Below, one piece after another: positions 19,552 through 29,108 of a DNA stretch of 64,000 nucleotides (position 1 is the first letter of the stretch; each line of letters starts with the position of its first letter). The DNA comes from Chrysogorgia sp. JL179-B06 (lineage: Eukaryota > Cnidaria > Anthozoa > Scleralcyonacea > Chrysogorgiidae). The notes under the pieces are model-generated. The model saw only the letters and a program-made list of their open reading frames with translations. It was not told where the DNA came from and made no database searches. The translations under genes and the position numbers were made by a program. The stretch is from assembly GCA_035772405.1 (NCBI GenBank), contig JAYKKM010000080.1, forward strand, positions 4,314,501 to 4,378,500. Direction: 5' to 3'.

Positions 19552-20790
19552 ATGAACACTAGTGAAAAAGAGTTGCTTCCTGGATATAGACGTCGCGAAA
19601 TTTCTACTATCAAAGGCACAAGAACCCGTCACGTTGTAACGCTAAACCCCAACAAAGCCAACCCAGGGGAGGAGTTATACATCGATATCCCGAAAACGAA
19701 AGGTAACACTTGTTTGATACCCTCCAGTCTCCATCTACTATTCGACTTTAAAAGTTCGAACGCTAAATCATGGTTTCTTAACAACCTTTCGAGACTACTA
19801 CTTGAGAGACTGGTGATAAAACTAGCTGGTGAGTCCGTGTACGACAATAGTGGTGAAAGCGTCATCGGAACGTACAAAGACCTCTGGAAATCTAACAGTG
19901 AGCGAGACCAGATGGTCGAATATGGTGTAGCAAACGAGAACCTTCGAAAGTTAGTCTCGAAGGACGACAGTGGCGCTGCCAGTGGAGACGTGCAAAAAGT
20001 TAGCGACGGTCTGATGTTCTCTATCCACGACACTAAACAAAAGATTCGAGTCGACAAGATTCTAGAAGATCATGGTCTATACGCACCATACAACATGAAC
20101 AATAATTTCAGGTATATAATCACACTACCTAAAGCGTCTGATATTATGGTGGCTCAGTCTGGATCAGCTGTGGCTGGCTACACGTTGGAGAACCTCGAGT
20201 TAGAGTACGAAACTATCGAGAGTCAAGAGATTGCTAGCGAAGTGTCGTCTCTGTACGCATCAGGTAGATCTCTATCATATGAACACGTCACACTAATGAA
20301 GACTGTGGAGTGGGACAAAGGAACCACACTCGTAAACGAGAATATTAACCTACCGAGAAAATCGATGAAAGCTGTCGTTCTACTATTCACAAATAAGATA
20401 AGAACTGACAGCGAGGAGTTCGTCTACCCAAACATAGAGTCAGTCAAACTCACTATCGAAGGTGTGCCGAACATGGTCTACAGTCAAGGAATACCGAAAT
20501 CAAGACTCTGGGGAGAAGCGAAAAGACTATTAGGGCAAGGACTAGACTCCGACCAGCATATGACTGTCCAAAAGTTTTACAAAGACGGTTTCGCTTTGGT
20601 TGTTGACCTTAGATCTATCGAAGATAATATGAAAGTTGCCACTGGAAAAAGGATTGTGAACACTCAGTCAGGAATATTGATGGAAATCAATAAAGGAGCT
20701 ACAACAGCGAACGTCATGTGTAGAATATTCGTACTCTCCGACGGACTCGTAAACCTTATCAACAACGATCTGCAATCAATCCAATACTAA
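19552..20790 (+). CDS. MCP: Putative double-jelly-roll major capsid protein
   Basis: 412 residues, beta-rich in two halves. Residues 20-60 (a basic start, then NPGEELYIDIP and CLIPSSLHLLFDF) and a NNLSRLLLERLVIKL segment resemble the first jelly roll of Polinton capsid proteins. The C-terminal half (from about 265, NINLPRKSMKAVVLLF) is repeated almost unchanged in copy 1 at 92-550. The packaging ATPase follows directly, as in related viruses. The frame is intact. The start follows CACGTGTTATGATATAGCATG. The fold is inferred, not modelled. Confidence 0.7.
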   Translation: MNTSEKELLPGYRRREISTIKGTRTRHVVTLNPNKANPGEELYIDIPKTKGNTCLIPSSLHLLFDFKSSNAKSWFLNNLSRLLLERLVIKLAGESVYDNSGESVIGTYKDLWKSNSERDQMVEYGVANENLRKLVSKDDSGAASGDVQKVSDGLMFSIHDTKQKIRVDKILEDHGLYAPYNMNNNFRYIITLPKASDIMVAQSGSAVAGYTLENLELEYETIESQEIASEVSSLYASGRSLSYEHVTLMKTVEWDKGTTLVNENINLPRKSMKAVVLLFTNKIRTDSEEFVYPNIESVKLTIEGVPNMVYSQGIPKSRLWGEAKRLLGQGLDSDQHMTVQKFYKDGFALVVDLRSIEDNMKVATGKRIVNTQSGILMEINKGATTANVMCRIFVLSDGLVNLINNDLQSIQY

Positions 20791-20807
20791 AACACGTAGT
20801 ATTCTAT

Positions 20808-21462
20808 ATGAAAAACGCCTTTTAACATGCTAATTGTTGGTATGACAGCCTGTGGTAAAACACACTACCTACTGGATATGATAGAGAAAGAATACATGAA
20901 TCACTTCGAATATATCATTCTTATATGTCCAACATTCGAATGGAACAAAACGTACACAGAGTGGAAATACTTGAGAGACCCAGACTTTATAACTATTCAG
21001 TGTGAGCAGGATAAAGTCAACGTAATTCTTAAATACGTAGCCGAGACTTACAGAGGTACCAACTCGTTGATAATATTAGACGATTGTGCTGGTGGGCAGG
21101 ACGTTAAAAACAGAACAAGCGAACTAGTCAAACTAGCCTTTAGTGCTAGACACTACAACCTGTCCACAATCGTCATAACGCAACAACTAACCTCAATTAG
21201 TAAACCATATCGTGAGAACATCTCAAAGTTAGTAACATTCTACAACCCTAACAGAAACGATATGAAAACCATCGCAGACGATTATCTTAACGGAGTTGAT
21301 AAAACGGAGATTGAGAAAATAATAAAACAGTTGAAAGACAACGAGTACGCAAGATTGGAGATACTTCTAAGGCATCCGTACTCGTACGAAGTAATTGTTC
21401 CGCAAAAACAAAACATATCGTATAGTATAGGACATGCCAAAGCGCAAGACAAAAAATCTTGA
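20808..21462 (+). pseudogene. FtsK/A32-type packaging ATPase (complete Polinton), N-terminal frame break
   Basis: The ATG matching copy 1 is at 20808, but an A5 run at 20811-20815 (A4 in copy 1) shifts it into a stop. An internal ATG at 20827 still gives 211 residues with Walker A GMTACGKT at 5-12, Walker B LIILDD at 81-86 and the ITQQ segment. The internal start may rescue an almost full-length ATPase. It pumps genome into capsids. Promoter-like motif: CACGTAGTATTCTATATG. Confidence 0.85.
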
Positions 21463-21992
21463 ACCAATTGATGATCTCATTGAAGAGATACAAGACGCAG
21501 AATCCACTATTTCGGAAGAATTAAACGACGCACCACAAGTCGACGACATACCGGAAGTTGACGACGTCCCACAAACTGATGTGGACAAAAAAACGAGACG
21601 AGCTGACTAGACTTGCTGAGGATGGAGAACTGAACAAATCAGTCGCTTACATCAAAAAAGCGTCAAGCAAAGTAATAGACAAACTGTACGTCGAGTACGA
21701 ACGTAAAAGGACGCAGAAAGCTAACGAGTTCCTGACTGACCTACTTATTAGCAAGTTTAGTAGTACTCTTGGAGGATTCGACGCTATCGAAGACCCTAAA
21801 GAGCTAGCTAACGAACTAAAGAAAGACGAGCTCTTAAAACGTGACGTATATCGCATAGTCGAGAAAGTAAGACCCTACTTACCACTAATCGGCATTTTAT
21901 CTGGTGGAGTCACTGTTGGTAAGCACGTGTACAACCACTCTTATAAACCCTCTGAGTCTAGCGAAGAAGAAGGGTACGACACTGTCTACTAA
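21434..21992 (+). pseudogene. Acidic/hydrophobic Polinton protein (homologue of 1192-1740), frame broken
   Basis: From ATG 21434 the protein matches the copy 1 gene until an A7 run at 21587-21593, where one extra base shifts it to a stop. The rest continues in another frame to 21992. It overlaps the ATPase end as in copy 1. The central helical part and the hydrophobic LPLIGILSGGV segment are conserved. Function is unknown. Confidence 0.7.
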
Positions 21993-22059
21993 CAGGTCCC
22001 ATCACACTTTTCCAAACTGTGTATATTCCTAATGGATCCAACTTTTAGAAAACCGTCCT

Positions 22060-22150
22060 TGTATCGCCGTGTTCTACACTACTCTCCAGGACTCCAGCGA
22101 TCACACACAGTAATGATCGCTGGAGTCCTGGAGAGTAGTGTAGAAACGTG
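22060..22150. repeat. Near-perfect hairpin upstream of the coiled-coil gene
   Basis: TTCTACACTACTCTCCAGG and the following bases, about 32 bp in all (22071-22102), are inverted at 22113-22144 around a 10-base loop. It has no counterpart in copy 1. Its outer bases (AGTAGTGTAGAA) resemble the element terminus (AGTAGTATAGAA), so it may be a misplaced terminal fold. Confidence 0.75.
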
Positions 22151-22557
22151 TGGAATCAGTGGAGGAAAAGATAACGAGACTCAACGAAGAGTTGTTATTT
22201 ACCTACCAGGTAATAGAGATGAAACGAGAACTCTTCGCTGACAGTAGCGAAAAACGTAGAGAGCGAGACAAGAGGTTTAGGAGTACTGTGTTCGGGAAAA
22301 GGATCACCAGTCACAACAGAGAGTTGCTGCTTCTCTGTGGTAGTAACTCAGAACGCGTGAAATCAGTGGAGGAAAAGATAACTAGACTCAACGACGAGTT
22401 GTTGTGTACCTACCAGACCATAGAGTTCAAACGAGAGCTCCTCGCTAACAGTAGCGAAAAACGTAGAAAGCTAGACAAGAGTTTTAGGAGTACTGTGTTC
22501 GGGAAAAGGATTACCAGTCACAACAGAGAGTTGCGACTTCTCTGTGGTCTCAGATAG
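22111..22557 (+). pseudogene. Basic coiled-coil protein with internal tandem duplication
   Basis: A module of about 65 residues (SVEEKITRLN to SHNREL) occurs twice, starting near 22156 and 22360; the homologue at 1790 has it once. The likely start at 22111 is separated from the body by one extra A at 22144-22146 relative to copy 1. The protein is very basic and helical. It is the last gene before the right terminus. Function is unknown. Confidence 0.6.
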
Positions 22558-22601
22558 CTGAGACGTGTCTCACTCTAACGAATTTTATTTCACCCCATTT
22601 T

Positions 22602-22701
22602 AGTAGTCTCGAAAGTGGGGTTAACAGCGAACTTTTCAATTTTGATTGCGAAGCATGAAAAAATGGAAAAATGCGCTGGTAGCCCCACTTTCTATACTAC
22701 T
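22602..22701. repeat. Right terminal repeat of the complete Polinton
   Basis: 100 bp, starting AGTAGTCTCGAAAGTGGGG and ending CCCCACTTTCTATACTACT. Its outer half is the inverse of 5767 onward for about 45 bp, with few mismatches. It is followed by the duplicated TAACCA (22702-22707). It matches 2087-2188 in copy 1. Confidence 0.9.
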
Positions 22702-24509
22702 TAACCAGTTGTATCACATAGAAGATCACAATTATTCCCTGGGTCCAAATACGGAACTATTGACAGATGATGAGGTCGCACCATGCCCTAGTGTCTCGAC
22801 GGATACTAATGAAACCATGCCACTGGTTGGTGAAGACATGAATGAGGTGACTGTGGAATCAGTTGATACACAAGAAGCATGTACCATGGAAGATATTGCT
22901 GATGCAGAATTGAGTGATAGCTCTTATTGTCCTTCCTATTCAGACGATGACTTTGAAAAAGATGATGAACAGTTTAATACCACTGCACCTAAGGGAAAAA
23001 AATTTATAGTATTTGAAAGTCAGTTGAACAAATTATTTGTACATTGTCAAAAGTGCCGTGGTCCTATTGACACAACATCTCAAAAGACTTGGGGCAGTAT
23101 GATAATTATCACTGCAACAACCTGGCAATCACAGCCATCAATTGATGGAAGTGGAGCAGGAAACCTTCTCATTCCAGCAGCCATTCTCTTCAGTGGCAAC
23201 ACATATAAACGTATTGCAGACTTTGCAAAATGCATAAACCTAGAATTTGTTAGTTCGTCCTACTACTACAAGATCCAGAGTACAACATTGTTCCCTGTAG
23301 TGCATCAAACTTGGAAAAAAAGTCAAACTTCTGTTGTTAGAAAGATCAAGCAAAGCAGCACTGTGGATGTATGTGGTGATGGTATAGGTGTGATAGTCCC
23401 GGACATTCGGCAAAATTTGGTACGTACACCCTCATGGATGAATCATCAAGACTGATCATTGAATTCAGCGTTGTGCAAGTGACAGAGGTAACCTCATCAA
23501 ATGCCATGGAGTACGAAGGATGCAAAAGAACACTGGATTCAATAATCAAAAAGAAAGTACCAATCCGCTGCCTTACAACCGACCGCCACATCACCATCAC
23601 AGCAAAAATGAGGAGCAACTACCCAAAAATTAAGCACCAATATGATGTGTGGTATTTAAGCAAGTGGGTCACCAAAAAGCTTACCATGAAAGCCAAAAAA
23701 GAAAGGCTGCGAGGAGTTGATGCCCTGGATCCAAAGTGTTGCTAACCATTTGTGGTGGTCTGCAGCTACATGTGATGAAGATGTTGATATCCTCAAGCAG
23801 AAATGGTTGTCGCTGTTACACCATATCGTAGGGAAACATCGCTGGCGAGCATCCTCTACACACAAACTAATAAAGAAATGTGGACATCCTGCACTAAGTC
23901 GAAAAGACCAGAAGAACACAAAATGGCTCGAAAGTGGTTCTCCTGCTCATGTTGCTTTGGAAGATGTTGTCACCAACAAAAAGCTGCTCAAAGATATTGG
24001 TAAACTCACTGAGTTTCATCACACTGGTGAGTTAGAGTCTTACCATTCCCTTATGACAAAGTATGTGCCAAAGCGAGAGCACTTTTGTTATAATGGAATG
24101 GTAGCTAGGACTCAGCTAGCAATCTTGGACCACAATGCCAATGTAGACAGAAGCCAGGCCGAGGTCACACAGGGAATCAACAAAGGAGAGAAGCGGTACA
24201 AGGCTGTCTGCACTAAGCAAAGAAAGAACTGGGTGGCCAAGGAAATCAAAACCCCAAAATCAAACAACCATGTGGAAATTATGATGAATGATGTAATATT
24301 GTGTAAGAAAGGGACGAAATTTCAATACAAGCCAACTCCTCAAGCTAAATGTATTGCCCCAACCCCCAGACCTTCAAAGCAGATTGTTAATGAGGAACGC
24401 TTAACAAGAATGAAGAAAAATAGTACTGAATAGCAAGCTAGCTAGAATGTTTTGAATAGAAAAATATTCATAAAATACCTCACATTCCTTAAGTGCTACA
24501 ACAGTAAGA

Positions 24510-25223
24510 TCATTCATCAGGAAAGTGGAAACCAACAAACGCAAAGTCGTCTTCATCGCCTGGTGGTGGAAAGTGTGCTCGGATGCAACTTACAGCACAA
24601 GATGGAAGAACAACACGTATTTCTTTCCCCAGAACTCCCCAACACCATCGCACCAACTGGCGGTATGCTGTATGCCTATACATTTTATGTTCAGGCCCTT
24701 CGTATGCAGTATTTCCGTACTGCTGTTTGTATTGTAGCCAGGCCGCCTGTAATACCCATATATCGAGACAGACTGTACGAAAGCCTGGGTTATCGGTAAT
24801 GCACTGATATCTTTCTGCTGGCTGCACGCGTTCAAACACCTCGTCGTTTTTATTGACTGTTTGTTCAACTTCATGACAACAAAGACACTCTTCCTCCCTG
24901 TCCATCATTTGACAATGTTCGCATATACACCTAACGAAGTAACGATGAAAAACTGTTTTCTTAAATATGCTACAATTCAATAACAAGAATTCACAAATAT
25001 AAACTATATATTACGTACCAGTCAAGATTATCTAGGCGAACAGTCAGCTGTTCCTCGTCGATCAACATCTCGTCTGCGGCAGATTCTGATTCACTGCTAT
25101 TCTCGGCTCGAACTGATAGCCAAGGATAACACCTTCTTGTAAAATGTTCCCGTGAATTTCATCGAAACTCTGATCTGATGAACTAGAAATAGCGCTCCAA
25201 ACCGATGAATCGTCACTCGACAT
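24510..25223 (-). pseudogene. Kolobok-1 P2X7-type cytoplasmic ballast domain protein (two exons)
   Basis: Exon 1 (25223-25019) encodes an acidic Ser-rich N-terminus with YQFEP. A GT..AG intron (25018-24931) follows, and exon 2 (24930-24510) completes the first Cys motif across the splice. Exon 2 has CEHC, CLCCHEVE, CITDNPGFRTVCLDIWVL, AYRQLVRWCWG, VLPSCAVSCIR and GFHFP. This is the zinc-binding ballast domain found at the C-terminus of the P2X7 receptor, here as a stand-alone transposon gene. One frame change near 25110 breaks exon 1. It faces the transposase gene tail to tail. Confidence 0.78.
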
Positions 25224-25298
25224 GATGAATACTATACAAAACACTTCGCTTGCAAAAACAATAACATCTCAGAAGCACGCACTGACGTCACAAAGTGG

Positions 25299-25518
25299 GT
25301 GAAGGCTAAAAGGGATGACTCAAAAGGACCTTTACATTTTTTAGATCTACCAATCCTAACCCTAATCACAATCCTAATCCTAACCCCAACCATAACCTTG
25401 ATCCTAACTTTGATCCTAACCTTAAACCTAGCCCTAACCGTAGCTATCCATAACCTAACGAAAAATAAAAACCAGAAAAAAGCAGAAAGGTCCTTTTGAG
25501 TCATCCCTTTTAGCCTTC
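25299..25518. mobile_element. MITE with 9-bp duplication and internal CCTAA-like array
   Basis: GAAGGCTAAAAGGGATGACT and the following bases are inverted at the two ends (about 33 bp). CACAAAGTG flanks both sides (25290-25298 and 25519-25527), suggesting a 9-bp target duplication as in MULE-type elements. The centre (25350-25445) is a degenerate array of CCTAA-like units. It sits inside the right TIR of Kolobok-1. Confidence 0.7.
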
Positions 25519-25714
25519 CACAAAGTGAGGGCGCTGACAAATCCGCGTCTGCACGGAAAAGAACAACATGGCGTCGAAATTTACAAAAATCGCGATCTTT
25601 GGCGAGCTATTTCTCCTTCAATATAAATATTTAGACAGAGATACTTGAGGAACAACCTAATAAAGGTAAGATCTTTTATATAAACGTAACTTGTCTCGGG
25701 AGTGGAGTTCCCCT
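25519..25714 (-). repeat. Right terminal inverted repeat of Kolobok-1
   Basis: This is the reverse complement of 4538-4733 with about six mismatches. It is followed by TTAA (25715-25718) and then Helentron coding sequence. Confidence 0.88.
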
Positions 25715-25718
25715 TTAA

Positions 25719-27998
25719 GGTTAACAACAATTTCAGTTTGAGTATCACCTTGAGATCTGTGTACAGTCTTAGCAGCAGCCAGTCGCAGTGGAAATTGCTT
25801 TCTGACAACTTGAGCTGTTCTATTGTCTACCAACAGCGAATTGTGTGGTGACTGGTTTAATTGGCGTCCATGTGTTATATTATTTTGTTGGTAAAGCTGC
25901 CTGTTTTCATGTCTTGTTTTCTTACCAACTTCTTGTTGATCAAACTGTACCCATATTATACCAGAAGGTTTTCCAGGTTGATGTAACTGTACTAACTTAA
26001 CAATATTACTGGCACCATTTGTCAAACCATCATCAGTTCTTACATTTATGGCAATTTCATTTATTTCGCCTTCAGCAATCTGGAGCTTTGATGTAAGCTG
26101 TTTAGTCTTTCTTGGGTCGTTTGGAAGTTGCTTCGTTATTTGGTCTCTGAGTTCTGCAGAATTAGCACCTATGACACTGTCATGAGCTTTTATTGTGTAT
26201 TTTGTCCCTGTTGCTGCTTTATAAACTTGGTCATTAAATTCATCAACATTCAAGTTTTGTATAAATAAATGAGGTGCTTGTTTTGGACAGTTTTGTTCTG
26301 GAACTATTCTTTCTTTGATCTTGAGAATATCATTCTCAGTATGATTTCCTTCTCTTAATCTATTCAAAATTTGTGCAAATGCTTTACTCTCTCTTTGCCG
26401 CATTATTTCTTGTAGTTCAAACATGCGAAAGTGTTGTTTCCATAAATTTGGAGTAAGAATACCATATTCTGAGTTATCAAAATCCTTGAATATAAAACCA
26501 TCCATGACTGGTTTTAATTGAAACAAATCACCAATTGCAATTATGTTTACACCTCCAAAATCTTCTTTGCTACCTTTAATGTCCTTTAACCGATTATTTA
26601 TTTGAACATTAAACATACTGTTTCCAACCATTGATATTTCATCTAGTAATATCAGTTTTACACTTCCTAGTTGACACCTTAAAGTGTTTAATCTGCTTGA
26701 ATCAAGTGGTTTATCATTTCTTAAGGACTGACATGCAGGTATTGGAAGAGCACTGTGTATTGTATTGCCTCGAATGATAAATGCAGCTTTTCCTGTAGGA
26801 GCTAGAAGTAAAACATTAACTTGACTGAAGTCATCACCAGCTCTAGTATTATAGTATTTCAATGCTGCTTGATACTGTAGATTGATTTTGTAAGATGTGA
26901 TTTGCCCACACCTGCACCTCCACTAAGAAATGAGTAAAATGGTTTGTCTGAGGTCTTTATTAGGTGAAGAGTATGATAGAAAAATTCCTTTTGTTCTTTA
27001 TTTAACATTTGCACCATTTATCTATATTCGTCACCTGGCATTTCATTTAGAATAAGTGGTTCATTATTTGATGATGCAGAAGGAATGCCAATGTCATGTG
27101 ACAGATCATAATTTTCATTCAAATCAGGATGTAAATCTATAGCCCCTTCGTCTTCATCTTGATGTTCAGCATTTTGAGTTACTGGTGCAATTAAATCAAA
27201 TTGGTCTTCATGATTATCGAAAGCTGAATTTAATTGTTCTTGGGCATTATTTAAATCTTCATTGCAAACTGCATATAGGCTCATTTGTTTTTTTATTGAG
27301 TCTTGTAAAGTTAAATAACGTTCTTCATAAGAGGAATAATTGCCAATTAAATCACTTTCCTCATTCCTCCATGGTGTAAAAAGCATAATTAATTCCCGAT
27401 AGTGCTTCTCTGGGTAGGCTTCTCTATTAAACCAGACACACCTTATGATTCTAGCTTTTCTTCGCTTTTTTGGTTCACTATTTTTATTGCATTTTTTGGA
27501 CTTATAATTAATTGTGATTGTGTCATCACAAAGTTCATCATCATTATTGTCATCATTATCTGATGTTTCTAGTGGCAGATCATCAATGTCTGGTATTGTT
27601 GTTTTCTTTTGGTATGGTTTGTTATTCACACTATCATACCATGCTGCCCAGTCTGCATTCTAAAGACTAGTGGGTCGTTCTGTGTATCTCTTTAAGAGTC
27701 CACCAAAATGTATTTCTTCACATTCATCAGGCATTTTTTCAATTTCACTTAGTGGTTTTAACAACTGAACTCTTTCATTAGGTGGTGAGGTGGATATGAA
27801 AACAACTTCTCTTGAGGATTTTCTCATTGGTAATTGCAGAGTTATATACAGCTTCTTGAGCACTAATCTCAACACTGTTCAAAAATTTATTTCCAATATC
27901 TCTCACTTGCTGCTTAATACTTGCATTCCCTTGTCTTGCTTCAGCACAAGCAGTACGAAGTAGTTCACTCATTCCCTTTTGTGCTTTGGATATATATG
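25719..27998 (-). pseudogene. Helentron PIF1-like helicase region
   Basis: Minus-strand fragments in order: a Helitron pre-helicase region (27990-27660, with LPMRKSSREVVFIST), an acidic linker with FTPWRNEESD (27629-27018), then helicase motifs. These are Walker A GGAGVGKS (about 26920), LAPTGKAA, LLDEISMV, GDLFQLKPV, LQEIMRQR and TVHRSQGDTQTEIVV ending at the TTAA site. Stops (27660) and frame changes (about 27840, 26885) break it. The Rep domain is absent. The helicase would unwind DNA for rolling-circle transposition. Confidence 0.85.
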
Positions 27999-28749
27999 AA
28001 AAGTCGACGAATATAATGAAACCGAGGAATGGCGTTATTACGTAGAACGTGTAAACCACTTCTTCGAAGCCAACGAAATCACGGATGGATTAGCGTTGGA
28101 GCAAAAACATACAAGCTCATCAGAAGTTTCCCCTGCAGATCAGAAGGAAAAGAGCTATGAAGACCTGGCAAAGCTAGTACAAGAACACTACAAGCCGAAG
28201 CCTTCCGTAATAGTTGAACGTTTTCGCTTCGATACCCGCAGCCAGCAACAAGGTGAGACCATTCCAGTGTTTTTAGTTGAATTACGACACCTCTCTGAAA
28301 ATTGTAAATTCGGAGCATCTTTAGGAGAAATGTTGCGCGACTGTTTAGTTTGTGGGTCGAGTAACGACAAGATTCAACGTCGCCTGTTGGCTGAGCCAAA
28401 ATTGACTTTAAAGAGAGCAATTGACTTGACAATAGCCTTCGAAACATCTGAGAAAGATGCTATGGATTTGCATAAAAATAATTCCCAAGGAGATTCGGTG
28501 AACCAGTTAGGAGGTTCAAGGGACCTTCCCAAGGAGCACGAAAAAGACAACCCAGTCAAGTGTAGTCGATGTCATGGGAACCACAACCCCAGAGAATGCC
28601 GCTTTAAAGAAGCTAAGTGCCAAGCATGTGGGAAAATTGGTCATATCTCCAGGGCCTGTCGCAGTAAAGAACAGGGGAAGAAAACACCGGGTGAACAACA
28701 GCGGAGATGTTTGAGATGTTTCTCAAGCAAACCACCACCTCGAAGGTGA
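27998..28749 (+). pseudogene. gag: Gypsy Gag with zinc knuckles
   Basis: The open frame begins upstream of the first ATG (28096) with a typical Gag start (YVERVNHFFEAN). It continues through a capsid-like helical region (RFRFDTRSQQQGE, LRHLSENCKFG) and ends with CSRCHGNH followed by a CCHC knuckle (CQACGKIGHISRAC). Gag packages retrotransposon RNA. The 5' end is truncated. Confidence 0.8.
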
Positions 28750-28759
28750 AGAAAAGGAA

Positions 28760-29108
28760 ATGGGAGGAAGGGAAAGCGATGATTTATATGAACTGTTTAC
28801 TTTTGATAACAGACGGACATCACCATACAAAGTGAACATGGACATCAATGGGACACCCCTAGATATGGAAGTCGACACAGGAGCATCCCTGTCAGTGACG
28901 AGTGAGGAAGTACACAGGAATTACCTGGGCAACAAGAGGGGACAAACACCACTAGCAAAAAAAAGAGGTAGTGCTACACACATATACTGGGGAAAAGGTG
29001 AAACCCAAAGGGTCTGTAGATGTCATGGTATCCTATGACGGTAGGGAATACAAATTTCCCATGCTGGTGGTGGAAGAGAAAGGCCCTGCCCTCCTTGGAA
29101 GAAATTAG
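28760..29108 (+). pseudogene. Gypsy aspartic protease region
   Basis: The catalytic motif VDTGAS lies near 28872, after NMDINGTPLDMEV. A frame change near 28990 separates the second half (FPMLVVEEKGPALLG, about 29058-29105), which leads to the RT. It cleaves Gag-Pol in intact elements. Confidence 0.7.

Larger units (their letters stand above)
5767..22701 (+). mobile_element. Complete Polinton/Maverick (adintovirus-like) element, 16.9 kb
   Basis: The ends are AG..CT with inverted terminal repeats and a perfect 6-bp duplication. Gene order: DNA polymerase B (+), then about eleven minus-strand genes from 16346 down to 9967. The plus-strand block is putative penton, integrase, membrane-tailed protein, capsid, ATPase, an acidic protein and a coiled-coil protein. 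pPolB plus retroviral-like integrase is the defining pair of Polintons. Capsid and A32-type ATPase imply a virion-forming ancestor. I could not find an adenovirus-type maturation protease. Several genes carry one-base frame breaks. Confidence 0.95.
4845..24433 (+). pseudogene. Kolobok-1 THAP-DDE transposase, split by the Polinton
   Basis: Exon 1 (4845-about 5180) is a THAP zinc finger: CTVPLC at the start, a CSEH pair near residue 50, and the closing AVPTIF motif. After an intron, an acidic segment (about 5515-5766) runs into the Polinton target site and continues in the same frame at 22708. The catalytic core follows: a CGDG motif near 23375, TTDRHITI near 23577 and GELESYHS near 24028, the likely DDE triad of the family. 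Frames change near 23385 and 23700, so it is broken even without the insertion. The C-terminus at 24433 is basic. It acts on its own ends in the nucleus; inactive here. Confidence 0.82.
4538..25714 (+). mobile_element. Kolobok-type DNA transposon (Kolobok-1) carrying a Polinton
   Basis: The element starts AGGGGAACTCC and ends with its inverse, and TTAA lies on both sides (4534-4537 and 25715-25718). The terminal inverted repeats run about 214 bp; over the first 196 bp I count about six mismatches. A right-end MITE (25299-25518) interrupts the repeat. TTAA target use plus a THAP-domain DDE transposase identify the Kolobok superfamily. Without the Polinton the element is about 4.2 kb. It encodes the transposase on plus and a P2X7-ballast-domain protein on minus, facing each other. 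Confidence 0.88.
3340..27998 (-). mobile_element. Helentron (Helitron-like, endonuclease-bearing) interrupted by a Kolobok element
   Basis: Minus-strand Helitron helicase fragments run from about 27990 to 25719. The same reading continues at 4533 with the last helicase motif (IPHIHYVALS) and then an endonuclease/exonuclease/phosphatase domain down to 3695. A C-terminal endonuclease domain is the mark of the Helentron branch. The 21-kb gap is exactly the Kolobok element flanked by TTAA. The 5' (Rep) part is missing, cut where gypsy gag sequence begins near 27998. The 3' limit is inferred from a strong hairpin at 3345-3410. Stops and frameshifts show it is dead. Confidence 0.8.

Noticed and set aside
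5767..22701. Prophage or bacterial origin of the 17-kb gene cluster
   Set aside because: Terminal repeats, a 6-bp duplication inside a THAP transposase exon and the pPolB/integrase pair identify a eukaryotic Polinton; the tail-fibre motif alone is not enough.
25340..25450. Interstitial telomere or chromosome end
   Set aside because: CCTAA-like units are too degenerate and are enclosed by MITE ends.
4538..25714. piggyBac assignment from the TTAA duplication
   Set aside because: The transposase has a THAP domain and Kolobok-like catalytic blocks rather than a piggyBac core.
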